Part shown: positions 24,408 through 35,002 of the stretch, one piece after another | How the letters are laid out: each line of letters begins with the position of its first letter | How positions within the stretch are numbered: position 1 is the stretch's first letter | Assembly: GCF_000373625.1 (NCBI RefSeq) | Contig: NZ_KB891997.1 | Span: 372,001-436,000, forward strand | Source: Streptomyces sp. LaPpAH-108 | GTDB taxonomy: Bacteria; Actinomycetota; Actinomycetes; Streptomycetales; Streptomycetaceae | Reading direction: 5' to 3' | Length of the DNA stretch: 64,000 nt | Program-made: the position numbers and the translations under genes | The notes under the pieces: generated by a model | Told to the model about the DNA's origin: nothing | The model's input: the letters and a program-made list of their open reading frames with translations, nothing else | The model's database searches: none

Positions 24408-25097
24408 ATGAAGTCCTTCCGTACCTCCGCCCTGTCCGCGAAGACCGCCAGAGGCGTGATCGCCCTCGGTCTTGGCCTGGCCTGCGCCGCCCTCGGCACC
24501 GCGGTGCCCGCCCACGCGGCCCCGGCCCACGCGGTCCCCGCCGCCCCGCACGCCCACTTCACCGGCTCCGCCGGAGAGGCCGCGCAGAACAAGGCATTCT
24601 TCGAGGCCGTCCTCGCCTCGGTCGCGAAGAAGCAGGCCGCGCACCCGAGCCTGGCGGCGGCGGTCACCGTCTACTACAACGCCTCCCAGGCGCCCAGCTT
24701 CAGCTCCCAGATAGCGAACGCCGCGTCCATCTGGAACGGCTCCGTCTCCAACGTCAAGCTCCAGGCCACCTCGGGCAGCGCCGACTTCTCCTACTACGAG
24801 GGCAACGACCCGCAGGGCTCGTACGCCTCCACCGACGGCCACGGCAGCGGCTACATCTTCCTCGACTACGCGCAGAACCAGCAGTACGACTCCATCCGGG
24901 TCACCGCCCACGAGACCGGCCACGTCCTGGGCCTGCCCGACCACTACAGCGGCCCGTGCAGCGAGCTGATGTCCGGCGGCGGCCCCGGCCCGTCCTGCAC
25001 CAACCGCTACCCGGACAGCAACGAGCGCGCCCGCGTGAACCAGCTGTGGGCGGCGGGCTTCGCGAAGGCGCTGGAGAAGGTGAACGCGGTGCGCTGA
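24408..25097 (+). CDS. snpA: Snapalysin, secreted small neutral metalloprotease (M7)
   Basis: 229-aa pre-pro-protein. The ATG at 24408 follows GTAGGAG at 7-nt spacing. A signal peptide (about residues 1-38, ending AHA) and a short propeptide precede the mature enzyme, which begins near AAAVTVYYN. The metzincin-like zinc motif HETGHVLGLPD is at 168-178, with Asp178 as third ligand as in family M7, followed by CSELMSGGGPGPSC carrying the Met-turn and a disulphide pair. Activated by the divergent LysR regulator. Confidence 0.96.
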   Translation: MKSFRTSALSAKTARGVIALGLGLACAALGTAVPAHAAPAHAVPAAPHAHFTGSAGEAAQNKAFFEAVLASVAKKQAAHPSLAAAVTVYYNASQAPSFSSQIANAASIWNGSVSNVKLQATSGSADFSYYEGNDPQGSYASTDGHGSGYIFLDYAQNQQYDSIRVTAHETGHVLGLPDHYSGPCSELMSGGGPGPSCTNRYPDSNERARVNQLWAAGFAKALEKVNAVR

Positions 25098-25118
25098 TCC
25101 CAGCGGTGCGCTGATCCC
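25086..25118 (+). repeat. 16-bp tandem duplication at the snpA stop codon
   Basis: GCGGTGCGCTGATCCC occurs at 25086-25101 and again at 25103-25118, 1 bp apart. The first copy contains the snpA TGA, so the end of the gene has been duplicated in tandem. Confidence 0.85.
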
Positions 25119-25151
25119 GCGGTGTGCTGAGCACGGCGCGCGACGGCACAC

Positions 25152-25186
25152 GCGGCGGCGGTGCGGACGACCCGCACCGCCGCCGC
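25152..25186. terminator. Bidirectional terminator between snpA and DMT transporter gene
   Basis: Perfect 15-bp stem: GCGGCGGCGGTGCGG (25152-25166) pairs with CCGCACCGCCGCCGC (25172-25186) around a 5-nt loop ACGAC. It lies between convergent genes. Confidence 0.85.
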
Positions 25187-25201
25187 AGCCGCTCCCGGCG
25201 G

Positions 25202-26071
25202 CTACGCCACCCGGGACCTCGGGGGCCGCTCGATGAGGTTCTGCACGGCGCGGCTCAGCACCAGCACGCCCGCGATGATCAGCAGCGCGCCGCACGCCTC
25301 GGGGACCAGCCACCAGCCCGTGCGGATGCGTTCGCCGAACAGGGTGATGCCGAGGGCGAGGCTGACGACCGCGTCGCCGATGGTCAGCGCGGGCTGGGCG
25401 GCGGCGAGCGGACCCGCCTGGAGGGCGTTCTCCAGCAGGAGGACCGCCGCCGTGCCCGCCAGGGCGAAGCCGTAGGTCTGCCAGGACAGCAGGAACGCCT
25501 CGAAGCCCTCGTCCGCGAAGGTGCCGGTGGCCGACTTCAGCAGCGCGGCCGTGAGTGCGTTGGCGATCGCGGAGCCCGAGGCCAGCAGTGCCGCCCGCCC
25601 GGTCGGGGAGCGCCCCTTCCGGGCCAGCAGGGTGACGGCCACGATCGCCCCGACGCACAGGACCAGCGCCGGTACCCAGTGGGTCAGCGGCGCCTGGTCG
25701 CGGGCTCCGTACGGCGCCGCCGAGGCCAGCATCACCGCGAGCCCCAGCACCACGGTGCCGACGCCCCACCAGCCGTAGGCGGGCAGATGCCGGTGCAGCA
25801 GCGGGCCCACCACGAGGAGCGCGAAGGGCAGCTCCAGGATGAACAGCGGCTGCACCAGCGCCAGCGGACCGTTGACCAGAGCCAGGCTCTGGAAGATCGC
25901 GGCACCGATCACCCCGGCCATGCCGATCACCCAGGCGGGACGGCGCACCAGCTCCAGCAGCAGCCGCAGACCGCTCTTGGAGCTGACCGAGGCCGCCTTG
26001 CGCTGGAACGCGGTGCCCACGGCATTGCTCGCGGCACCGGCGACGGCGAACACCGCGGCAAGTTCGATCAC
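25202..26071 (-). CDS. DMT-superfamily (EamA-like) membrane transporter
   Basis: 289-aa protein with about nine to ten membrane helices. The GTG at 26071 has GGGAG 7 nt upstream; the frame extends 14 codons further but without a ribosome site. The helix FAVAGAASNAVGTAFQRKAA, the VNGPLALVQPLFILELPFALL region, and a second-half copy ENALQAGPLAAAQPALTIGDAVVSLALG (given here by its AQPALTIGD core) reflect the internal duplication of drug/metabolite transporters. The substrate is unknown. Convergent with snpA. Confidence 0.85.
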   Translation of the reverse strand: MIELAAVFAVAGAASNAVGTAFQRKAASVSSKSGLRLLLELVRRPAWVIGMAGVIGAAIFQSLALVNGPLALVQPLFILELPFALLVVGPLLHRHLPAYGWWGVGTVVLGLAVMLASAAPYGARDQAPLTHWVPALVLCVGAIVAVTLLARKGRSPTGRAALLASGSAIANALTAALLKSATGTFADEGFEAFLLSWQTYGFALAGTAAVLLLENALQAGPLAAAQPALTIGDAVVSLALGITLFGERIRTGWWLVPEACGALLIIAGVLVLSRAVQNLIERPPRSRVA

Positions 26072-26291
26072 TACCGTCTCCCGCCTGCGGGTCGTCCACG
26101 TACCGGAGTCCACGTCCCGGAGGAGCCCGGAGGCGCTTCGGGCTTCCCCAGCCTACGAAAGCGCACGCCATCGCGCCGCCGGGGCGCCCTGCGCCGCCCG
26201 GTCCGGGGGCCGATTCACTCGAACGGGTCATTATCTCCGTGATGTACCGGCTTCATCGCATGACGGGGCGTATGGCGGAGAGACATCCGAC

Positions 26292-27065
26292 ATGCACGAT
26301 TCGACACCCGACAGCCCCCTCCCGGCGCCGCGTGCCGCGCCCGGGTCCGACGTGGTGTTCAGAGCCGACTTCGCCTCGGAGAGACAGTGGATCGCGGGCC
26401 ACTCCTGGGCCTATCCGAACGGCGGCCCGGTCAACCCGGGCGACGACAAACTCGACCACCTCGTCTCCGACCCCGCCTACAGCCGCTCGGGCGTCTTCCG
26501 GGCCCGCCGCCGCCCCGACGGCCGGTGGAACACCGGACTGCTCACCACCGAGGGCAGCCGCGACGGCTTCATGGTCCGCACCGGGGACGTCCTGGAGACC
26601 CGGGTGCGGCTGCCCGTCGAGACCGGCGCCTGGCCCGCCATCTGGACCTGGCGGGACGGCGGCCAGGAGATCGACGTCTTCGAGTACCACCCGGACAACC
26701 CCGACCTGCTGGAACTCACCAACCACGTACGCGGCAGCAACAGCTACTTCCGCGACCGCGCGATCCGCCCCGGCGCCTGGGTCGACCTGCGCACCGAGTT
26801 CGGCGCGGGCTCCGTCGTCTGGACCGTGAACGGCACGGTGGCCTTCGCGGACCGCCGGGGCACCGGACGCGGCTGGCACGCCTACCTCATCGTCAACCTC
26901 TCGGTCTGCGGCGGCCGTTACCACCCCCCGCCCGCCCGCGGCACCACCGAGATGTCGTACACCGTCAGCAGCCTCCTCGTACGCCGCCCGACGGGCCGGG
27001 GCGTGACCGCCGAGCGGGACGAGACGCGGGAGGAGGCGACCCCGGAGGAGGAACAGCCGGTCTGA
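26292..27065 (+). CDS. GH16-like beta-glucanase domain protein without signal peptide
   Basis: 257 aa. The catalytic segment GAWPAIWTWRDGGQEIDVFE ends in E126-I-D128-V-F-E131, the ExDxxE motif of family 16 glycosidases (Glu126 nucleophile, Glu131 acid/base). Flanking WSYPNGG-like and HAYLIVNLSVCGGRY segments fit the jelly-roll fold. Family members usually act on extracellular beta-1,3/1,4-glucans or galactans, yet no signal peptide is seen at the ATG 26292 (GGAGAG about 10 nt upstream) and no upstream in-frame start adds one. It may be cytosolic or use another export route. Confidence 0.8.
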   Translation: MHDSTPDSPLPAPRAAPGSDVVFRADFASERQWIAGHSWAYPNGGPVNPGDDKLDHLVSDPAYSRSGVFRARRRPDGRWNTGLLTTEGSRDGFMVRTGDVLETRVRLPVETGAWPAIWTWRDGGQEIDVFEYHPDNPDLLELTNHVRGSNSYFRDRAIRPGAWVDLRTEFGAGSVVWTVNGTVAFADRRGTGRGWHAYLIVNLSVCGGRYHPPPARGTTEMSYTVSSLLVRRPTGRGVTAERDETREEATPEEEQPV

Positions 27066-27086
27066 CCCGGTGGTGCGGGTGGGGGA

Positions 27087-28115
27087 TCAGGGGCGGACGA
27101 GGGCCTTGAGGACCTGACGGTCGGCCATGGCCCGGTAGGCGTCCGGGGTCCGGTCCAGGGGGAAGGTCCGGTCGAAGACGCGGCCCGGGTCGATCGTGCC
27201 GTCGAGCACGTCGGGCAGAAGCCGCTCGATGTAGGCGCGAGCGGGACTGGCACCGCCGGTCAGGGTGATGTTCCGCAGGAATCCTGCCCGGCCGAGCGGC
27301 CCTTCCTCGTACTGCGGGGCACCCAGACGGCTGACGGTGCCTCCGTCCAGGACGGCGCCCAGGGCGGTGTCGAGCGCCTGGCGGGTGCCGACGGCCTCGA
27401 TCACCTTGGCCACGCCACCGGTCAGCTCGCGGACGCGGGCGACGCCCTCCGCACCGCGCTCGGCGACCACGTCGGTGGCACCGAACTCCCGTCCCAGCGC
27501 GGTACGTTCCTCGTGACGGCCCGCGAGCACGATCCGCTCGGCACCCAGCCGCCGCGCGGCGATCACCGCGCACAGACCGACCGCGCCGTCGCCGACGACC
27601 AGCACCGTGTCCCCACGGCGGACCCCCGCCGTGACCGCGCCGTGGTGGCCGGTGGTCATCACGTCCGACAGGGCCAGCAGCGACGGCACCAACGCGGAGT
27701 CGGCGGCCACCGGGAGCTTCACCAGGGTGCCGTCCGCACAGGGGACACGGACGGCCTCGCCCTGCCCGCCGTCGACGCCGTCGAAGCCGTACCGGCCGCC
27801 GTGGCGGCACGAGATCTGCAGGCCCTTGGCACAGTAGTCACAGGTGTTGTCGCTGTAGGTGAAGGGGGCGACGACCAGGTCCCCCGCCCTCAGCCCGGTC
27901 ACCTCGGCGCCGGTCTCCTCGACGACGCCCAGGAACTCGTGGCCCATGGGACGGCCGGTGCCGGTCGCGGGCATCGACCGGTACGGCCACAGGTCGCTGC
28001 CGCACACGCACGCGGCCACGGTGCGCACCACGGCGTCGGTCGGCTCGACGATCTTCGGGTCGGGCCGGTCCTCGACACGGACGTCTCCGGCTCCGTACAT
28101 CACTGCTGCACGCAT
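27087..28115 (-). CDS. Zinc-dependent alcohol dehydrogenase (MDR family)
   Basis: 342-aa NAD(P)-dependent oxidoreductase. The catalytic zinc site is C38 (CGSD), H59-E60 (GHE); the structural-zinc loop CDYCAKGLQISC and the Rossmann motif VLVVGDGAVGLCAV follow. Most similar in pattern to the Tdh/FdhA-like zinc dehydrogenases acting on secondary or sugar alcohols; the substrate is unresolved. The ATG at 28115 lacks a good ribosome site; GGAG is 15 nt upstream. Divergent from an XRE-type regulator that may control it. Confidence 0.9.
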   Translation of the reverse strand: MRAAVMYGAGDVRVEDRPDPKIVEPTDAVVRTVAACVCGSDLWPYRSMPATGTGRPMGHEFLGVVEETGAEVTGLRAGDLVVAPFTYSDNTCDYCAKGLQISCRHGGRYGFDGVDGGQGEAVRVPCADGTLVKLPVAADSALVPSLLALSDVMTTGHHGAVTAGVRRGDTVLVVGDGAVGLCAVIAARRLGAERIVLAGRHEERTALGREFGATDVVAERGAEGVARVRELTGGVAKVIEAVGTRQALDTALGAVLDGGTVSRLGAPQYEEGPLGRAGFLRNITLTGGASPARAYIERLLPDVLDGTIDPGRVFDRTFPLDRTPDAYRAMADRQVLKALVRP

Positions 28116-28285
28116 GAGAGGGGGATGCTCCAAAGAAGGAAGGGGGCGGTGCCCGGGGGTGTCGGTGTCTTGCCTCTTCACCGTCCCCCGGATCGCGCCG
28201 GTGTGGCAGGGCGGGCTCTTCAGGGGTAATGACAGGACCCCCCTCGCCCCCGCCCGGCGCCTGCCCGGTGGGCGAGACTGGGGAC

Positions 28286-29194
28286 ATGGCACCCCAGAGC
28301 GCGCACAGCGAGAGCGCCGAGCTGGGCCGCTTCCTGCGCGCCCGCCGGACCCGGACCAGCCCCCAGCACGTCGGCCTCACCGTGGGCGCGGGAATCCGCC
28401 GCACCCCGGGCCTGCGCCGCGAGGAGCTGGCCACCCTCGCGGGCATCAGCATCGACTACTACGTGCGGCTGGAACGCGGCAAGGAGACGCGCCCCAGCCC
28501 CGCCGTCCTCGATTCGCTCGCCCGCGCCCTGCTCATGGACGACCAGGAGCACCAGCACCTGCGCGAACTCGCCGCCCGCGCGGCCCGCTACGCCCCCGAA
28601 CCGCCGCCCGCGCCCAGCCGTACCGTGCGCCCACACCTGAAGCTGCTGCTGGAATCACTGCGCCCGAACCCCGCCTACGTCATCAGCCGCAGCATGGACC
28701 TGCTCGCCTGGAACCCCGGCGGCCTCGCCCTGTACCCGGGGCTGGAGGACTGGCCCGCCACACAGCGCAACATCGCCCGCTACCTCTTCCTCCACCCGGC
28801 GGCCCGTGACCTGTTCCCCCACTGGGAGCGCCAGATCACCGGCTGCGTCGCCCGCCTGCGCGCCATCGCCGGAACCGCCCCGGACGCCCCCGACCTCACC
28901 ACTCTCGTCGGCGAACTCCTCCTCAAGAGCCCCGACTTCGCGGGACTGTGGGAGCGCTACGAGGTGACCGGACGCAAGCCCGCGCACAAGACCTTCCGGC
29001 ACCCCCGGGTCGGCACGCTCACCCTCACCTCGCAGTCGCTCCACGTGGAAGGCACCCCCGGCCAGCGCATCGGCGTCTACACCGCCGAACCCGGCACCCC
29101 CGAGCACGACGCCCTCCTCCTGCTCGACATGAGCGCACCCCCGTCGGCACAAGGCCGCTCGACCGCCCCCGAGGCCACCGGTCGGCAGCCGTAG
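28286..29194 (+). CDS. XRE-family regulator with MmyB-like ligand domain
   Basis: 302 aa. Residues about 10-85 form the helix-turn-helix domain (LGRFLRARR, TPGLRREELATLAGISIDYY, RLERGK). The rest matches the MmyB-like region (LLESLRPNPAYVISRSMDLLAWN, LFLHPAARDLFPHW), typical of actinobacterial regulators placed divergently to a short-chain or zinc oxidoreductase. This gene is divergent from the dehydrogenase at 27087-28115 with a 170-bp shared promoter region, so repression of that gene is the likely role. Confidence 0.92.
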   Translation: MAPQSAHSESAELGRFLRARRTRTSPQHVGLTVGAGIRRTPGLRREELATLAGISIDYYVRLERGKETRPSPAVLDSLARALLMDDQEHQHLRELAARAARYAPEPPPAPSRTVRPHLKLLLESLRPNPAYVISRSMDLLAWNPGGLALYPGLEDWPATQRNIARYLFLHPAARDLFPHWERQITGCVARLRAIAGTAPDAPDLTTLVGELLLKSPDFAGLWERYEVTGRKPAHKTFRHPRVGTLTLTSQSLHVEGTPGQRIGVYTAEPGTPEHDALLLLDMSAPPSAQGRSTAPEATGRQP

Positions 29195-29214
29195 GCCCGG
29201 TGCACGGGTGACCG

Positions 29215-29243
29215 TTGCCCGTGAGACGCACTGTGACTAGCCT
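29215..29243 (+). promoter_or_regulatory. Putative sigma70-type promoter of the IclR gene
   Basis: TTGCCC (29215-29220), 17-bp spacer and TAGCCT (29238-29243), close to the streptomycete HrdB consensus. Immediately downstream GTTCG (29246-29250) and CGAAC (29276-29280) form an inverted pair of half-sites similar to those before the dehydratase operon, suggesting autoregulation. Confidence 0.45.
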
Positions 29244-29326
29244 GTGTTCGTCCTGTCGGTCGCTGATCGGGGTATCGAACGAGGGCGGCGGATTCCCGCG
29301 CCCGGACGCAGGCAAGGAGGCCGGAC

Positions 29327-30100
29327 GTGGGACGCCTCGTGCCCGCCGTGACGCGGGCCCTCGACATCCTCGAACTGTTCCTGGAGGGCGACGGCACGCT
29401 CTCCGCACCCGACATCGTGCGCAAGCTGCAACTGCCGCGCACCACCGTGCACGAGCTGGTCACCACCCTCGCCGCCCGCTCCTATCTGGTCCCGGTGCCC
29501 GGGCAGCCCGGGCGGTACCGGCTCGGCGTGCGGCCGTACCAGCTCGGCAGCCGGTACGCCGAGCAGCTGGACCTCGCCGCCGAGGGCCGGGAGGTGGCGC
29601 GCAGCGTCGCCGAGACCTGTGACGAGACGGTCCATGTGGCCCTCCTCGAGGACACCGACGTCATCTACATCGCGAAGGTCGACTCCACGCACGCGGTCCG
29701 CATGGTCTCCGCCGCCGGGCGCAGGCTGCCCGCGCACTGCACGGCGGTCGGCAAGATGCTGCTGGCCTCGCTGCCCGCGCCGGAACTGGCCGCCCGCGTC
29801 CCGGACGGCGCCGAGCTGGTGGCCATGACCCCGGACAGCCTCACCGACCCCGGACAGCTGCGCGACGCCCTCGCGGAGATCCGGCGCCGGGGCGTCGCGG
29901 TGGAGCGCCGGGAGTCCAACCCGGACGTCAGCTGCGTGGCCGCCCCGGTCCGCGACCGCACCGGACGGGTGGTCGCCGCGCTGTCCATCTCGGTGCCCAC
30001 CGTCCGCTGGAGCGAGGAACGCCGTACGGAACTGGAGGCGCTGGCCGTCAAGGGCGCAGCCGAACTCTCCGAGCGGCTCGGCCACCGGGAGGCGGCGTGA
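29327..30100 (+). CDS. IclR-family transcriptional regulator of sugar-acid locus
   Basis: 257 aa. The GTG at 29327 follows AAGGAGG at 6-nt spacing. The N-terminal winged helix (AVTRALDILELFLEG, LSAPDIVRKLQLPRTTVHELV) leads to a GAF-like effector domain from about residue 75 (AETCDETVHVALLED, VGKMLLASLP, CVAAPVRD, ALSISVP). It forms an operon with the SMP-30 lactonase (GTGA overlap) and probably controls the adjacent sugar transport and catabolic genes by binding the repeated TTCGAA-type sites. Confidence 0.94.
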   Translation: MGRLVPAVTRALDILELFLEGDGTLSAPDIVRKLQLPRTTVHELVTTLAARSYLVPVPGQPGRYRLGVRPYQLGSRYAEQLDLAAEGREVARSVAETCDETVHVALLEDTDVIYIAKVDSTHAVRMVSAAGRRLPAHCTAVGKMLLASLPAPELAARVPDGAELVAMTPDSLTDPGQLRDALAEIRRRGVAVERRESNPDVSCVAAPVRDRTGRVVAALSISVPTVRWSEERRTELEALAVKGAAELSERLGHREAA

Positions 30101-30942
30101 AGGGCTACGAGGTCGCCGTCGCGGCGCGGGCGGAGCTGGGCGAGGGCCCGACCTGGGACACGGCCACCGCCCGGCTGCTCTGGGTGGACGTCCTGGCGAG
30201 CCGCGTGCACACCTACGACCCCGCCACCGGGCGCCGCACCGTCCGCACCACCGAGCAGCACATCGGCGCCGCCAAGCCCCGCGCCCACGGCGGCCTGGTG
30301 CTCAACCTCCGCGACGGCGTCGCCCTGCTCGACCCCGACGGCACCTTCCGCTGGCTGCACCACGACCCCGTGCCAGGGCGCCGCGCCAACGACGCGGCCG
30401 TCGCCCCCGACGGCTCCCTCTGGGCCGGGACCATGCGCTACGACGAGGCCCCCGGCGGCGGCACCCTGACCCGCCTCACCGGCGACGGCGCCGCCGAACC
30501 GATCCTCACCGACGTCGCCGTGAGCAACGGCATCGGCTGGAGCCCGGACGGCACCCTGATGTACTACGTCGACAGCCCCACCCGGCGCGTCGACGTCTTC
30601 GACCACGACACGGACGGCGTCCGCAACCGGCGCACCCTGGCCGTCATCGAGGACGGCGCGGGCTTCCCCGACGGGCTGACGGTCGACGCGGCGGGCTGCG
30701 TCTGGGTGGCCCTGTGGGACGGGGGCGCCGTCCGCCGCTACACCCCTTCCGGCGCACTGGACCGGGAGATCCGCCTCCCGGTCCCGCGCACCACGGCCTG
30801 CGCCTTCGGCGGCCCCGGCCTGACCGACCTCTACGTCACCACCGCCCGCGTCGGCCTCACCGCGCCCCCGCCCCTGTCGGGGTCGGTGCTTGTGGTGCCG
30901 GGCGCGGGGGAGGGGCTGCCGCAGCCGCCGTTCACGGGGTGA
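30097..30942 (+). CDS. SMP-30/gluconolactonase family lactonase
   Basis: 281-aa six-bladed propeller enzyme hydrolysing sugar lactones. Metal-site residues are visible: Glu in LGEGPTW near residue 16, Asn in RRANDAAVAPDGSLWAGTM, Asn in VSNGIGWSPDG, and Asp in GFPDGLTVDAAG. It should open the lactone made by a sugar dehydrogenase, giving the aldonic acid for the dehydratase encoded at 37040-38197. The GTG start overlaps the iclR stop. It converges with the ABC permease gene 23 bp downstream. Confidence 0.94.
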   Translation: MKGYEVAVAARAELGEGPTWDTATARLLWVDVLASRVHTYDPATGRRTVRTTEQHIGAAKPRAHGGLVLNLRDGVALLDPDGTFRWLHHDPVPGRRANDAAVAPDGSLWAGTMRYDEAPGGGTLTRLTGDGAAEPILTDVAVSNGIGWSPDGTLMYYVDSPTRRVDVFDHDTDGVRNRRTLAVIEDGAGFPDGLTVDAAGCVWVALWDGGAVRRYTPSGALDREIRLPVPRTTACAFGGPGLTDLYVTTARVGLTAPPPLSGSVLVVPGAGEGLPQPPFTG

Positions 30943-30969
30943 AGTCGCCTTCCGCGTAGCTCACTTCAC
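30939..30969. terminator. Weak inverted repeat between lactonase and ABC permease
   Basis: GTGAAGT (30939-30945) and ACTTCAC (30963-30969) are complementary around a 17-nt loop. Each arm overlaps one of the two convergent stop codons. The stem is short and may not terminate efficiently. Confidence 0.35.
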
Positions 30970-32198
30970 GCCCCCGACCGGCGCTTGTTCCACACGTCGA
31001 AGCCGACCGCAAGCAGCAGCGCGAGCCCCTTGATGACCTGCTGCCAGTCGGTGCCGACGCTCAGCAGGTTCATGCCGTTGTTGAGCACGCCGAGGACGAG
31101 GCCGCCGATGATGGCGCCGAGCACCGTGCCGACGCCGCCGCTCATGGAGGCGCCGCCGATGAACGACGAGGCGATGGCCTCCAGTTCGAAGTTGACGCCC
31201 GCCTTCGGCGAGGCCGCGTTCAGCCGGGCGGCGACCACCAGTCCGGCCAGGGCCGCGAGGACGCCCATGTTCAGGAAGACCAGGAAGGTGACCTTCTTGT
31301 CCTTCACGCCGGACAGCTTCGCCGCGGGGAGGTTGCCGCCGATCGCGTACACGTGCCGTCCGAAGACCGCGTTGCGCATGAGGTAGCCGTAGCCGACGAC
31401 CAGGGCGCCGAGGGCGATGAGGATGATCGGGGCGCCCTTGTAGCTGGCGAGCAGCAGGGTCAGGGCGAGGATCGCGGCGACCAGCGCGGTCAGCTTCAGC
31501 GCGAAGAGCCGCAGTGGGGGCACCTGGAGCGCGAACTCCCGCTGTCTGCGCCGCCCTTGGACCTCCTGCCAGACCACGGCCACGATGAGGAGCAGGCCAA
31601 GCAGCAGGGTCGGATTGTGGTAGTCGGTGTCGGGGCCGAACGCGGGCAGGAAGCCGTTGCCGATCTTCTGCAGCCCCTCCGGGAACGGACCCAGCGTCTG
31701 CCCCTTCAGCAGGATCTCCGTCAGCCCCCGGAACAGCAGCATCCCGGCGAGCGTCACGATGAACGACGGGATGCCCAAGTAGGCGATCAGATACCCCTGT
31801 ACCGCCCCTGCCACCGCGCCCACCAGCAGACACAGCACCAGCGCGAGCGGCCAGGGCACGTCGTGCCGTACGTTCAGCACCGCGAGGAACGCACCGACGA
31901 ACGCGGTCAGCGAGCCCACCGACAGGTCGATGTGCCCCGAGATGATCACCAGCATCATCCCGATCGCCAGGACCAGGATGTAGCTGTTCTGGAGCACCAG
32001 GTTGGACACATTGCGCGGCAGCAGCAGATCGCCGTCGGTCCACACCGCGAACAGGGCCACGATCAGGCCGAGCGCGATCACCATCCCGTACTGGCGCAGG
32101 TTGCGGCGCAGGCCGTCCAGCATCAGCCGGAGCACGCCAGGACCGGCGGGCGGCCCGCCGCGCTCCGGCGGGGCCGGGGCCGTCACGTCCGCGCTCAT
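30966..32198 (-). CDS. Sugar ABC transporter permease (XylH/GguB type)
   Basis: 410-aa membrane protein of the branched-chain/ribose-type permease family, about ten helices. Diagnostic segments: YILVLAIGMMLVIISGHIDLSVGSL, shown by MMLVIISGHIDLSVGS near residue 85, YLGIPSFIVTLAGMLLFRG, RHVYAIGGNLPAAKLSGV, and the C-terminal IASSFIGGASMSGG and GVLNNGMNLL. A long central loop with the RRRQREFAL insert is typical of the XylH/GguB subgroup. It lies 22 bp after the ATPase gene. Confidence 0.94.
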   Translation of the reverse strand: MSADVTAPAPPERGGPPAGPGVLRLMLDGLRRNLRQYGMVIALGLIVALFAVWTDGDLLLPRNVSNLVLQNSYILVLAIGMMLVIISGHIDLSVGSLTAFVGAFLAVLNVRHDVPWPLALVLCLLVGAVAGAVQGYLIAYLGIPSFIVTLAGMLLFRGLTEILLKGQTLGPFPEGLQKIGNGFLPAFGPDTDYHNPTLLLGLLLIVAVVWQEVQGRRRQREFALQVPPLRLFALKLTALVAAILALTLLLASYKGAPIILIALGALVVGYGYLMRNAVFGRHVYAIGGNLPAAKLSGVKDKKVTFLVFLNMGVLAALAGLVVAARLNAASPKAGVNFELEAIASSFIGGASMSGGVGTVLGAIIGGLVLGVLNNGMNLLSVGTDWQQVIKGLALLLAVGFDVWNKRRSGA

Positions 32199-32220
32199 GG
32201 CGTCACCTCTTCGTCTCTGG

Positions 32221-33768
<1,548 letters not shown>

Positions 33769-33800
33769 GGCCGCGCCTTCCAAGTCGGGGGAGTCGGCCG

Positions 33801-34919
33801 TCACTTGAGCTGGGACTCGGTGTAGTAGCCGCCGTCGACCAGGACTTCGCGGTAGTTGCCCTTGTCGACGCTGACCGGCTGGAGCAGATAGGCGGGCACG
33901 ACCTTGGCACCGTTGTCATAGGTCTTGGAGTCGTTGACCTCGGGCTTCTTGTCCTTGAGGGTGGCGTCCACCATGTTCGCGGCGACCTCGGCGAGCTTGC
34001 GGGTGTCCTTGTAGACCGTCTGCGTCTGCTCCCCGGCGATGATCGACTTCACCGACGCCAGCTCCGCGTCCTGCCCGGTGACGACCGGCAGCGGCTTGCT
34101 CTTCGCGCCGTAGCCGTCCGACTTCAGCGCGGACAGGATGCCGATGGAGATGCCGTCGTACGGGGAGAGCACCGCGTCCACCCGGCCGGAGCGGTAGGCG
34201 GAGGTCAGCAGGTCCTCCATGCGGTGCTGGGCGGTGGTGCCGTCCCAGCGCAGGGTGGTGACCTGGTTGAGCGCGGTCTGCCCGGACTTCACCACCAGCT
34301 GCTTCTTGTCGATGTACGGCTGGAGCACCTTCATCGCGCCGCCGAAGAAGTACTTGGTGTTGTTGTCGTCGTTGGACCCGGCGAACAACTCGAGGGAGAA
34401 CGGCCCCTTCTTGCCGCCGTCCAGCCCCAACTGGTGCGCGATGTACGTGCCTTGCAGCTCGCCGACCTTCTCGTTGTCGAAGGACGCGTAGTAGTCCACG
34501 TTCTTGGTGCCGAGGATCAGCCGGTCGTAGGCGATGACCGGGATATGGGCGTCGGCGGCTTCCTGGAGCACGTTGTTCAGGGACTTGTTGTCGATCGCCG
34601 CGATGATCAGACCCTTGACGCCCTGGGTGATCAGGTTCTCTATCTGGGCGACCTGGGTGTCCGGGTCGTCCTCGCCGTAGACCAGCTTGGTCTTGTACCC
34701 CTTGGCGCGCAGGTCCTTGACGACGTTGGCGCCGTCCGCGATCCAGCGCTCGGAGGACTTGGTCGGCATGGCGACGCCGATGGTGCCGCCCTTGGCGTCG
34801 CCGCCCTTGTCCTCGCTGCCGCCCTCCCCGCTCTGCCCGCAGGCGGTCAGGGTGAGGGCGAGTACGGCGGTCGCGGCGAGGGCGACTTGGCGGGGGCGTG
34901 CGGTGTACCGGTCGCGCAT
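33801..34919 (-). CDS. Sugar-binding lipoprotein (ChvE/XylF-type) of ABC importer
   Basis: 372-aa lipoprotein. The signal ends in a lipobox LTACG with Cys27 as lipidation site, then a Gly/Ser/Asp linker. The periplasmic-binding-protein type I fold shows GVAMPTKSSERWIADG, IENLITQGVKGLIIAAID, IPVIAYDRLI, VDAVLSPYDGISIG and VVTGQDAEL, matching the multiple-monosaccharide-binding ChvE group (galactose, arabinose, xylose, glucose) more than RbsB. The first gene of the transport trio, likely with its own promoter in the 83-bp upstream gap. Confidence 0.94.
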   Translation of the reverse strand: MRDRYTARPRQVALAATAVLALTLTACGQSGEGGSEDKGGDAKGGTIGVAMPTKSSERWIADGANVVKDLRAKGYKTKLVYGEDDPDTQVAQIENLITQGVKGLIIAAIDNKSLNNVLQEAADAHIPVIAYDRLILGTKNVDYYASFDNEKVGELQGTYIAHQLGLDGGKKGPFSLELFAGSNDDNNTKYFFGGAMKVLQPYIDKKQLVVKSGQTALNQVTTLRWDGTTAQHRMEDLLTSAYRSGRVDAVLSPYDGISIGILSALKSDGYGAKSKPLPVVTGQDAELASVKSIIAGEQTQTVYKDTRKLAEVAANMVDATLKDKKPEVNDSKTYDNGAKVVPAYLLQPVSVDKGNYREVLVDGGYYTESQLK

Positions 34920-35002
34920 GGGGAACCGTCCTTGTTCGTCTCGGCGTTGAGCGGGTCGGGCCGTGCGGGTGGGTCTTTACGGGGCCACGTGGTGGTACGG
35001 GG

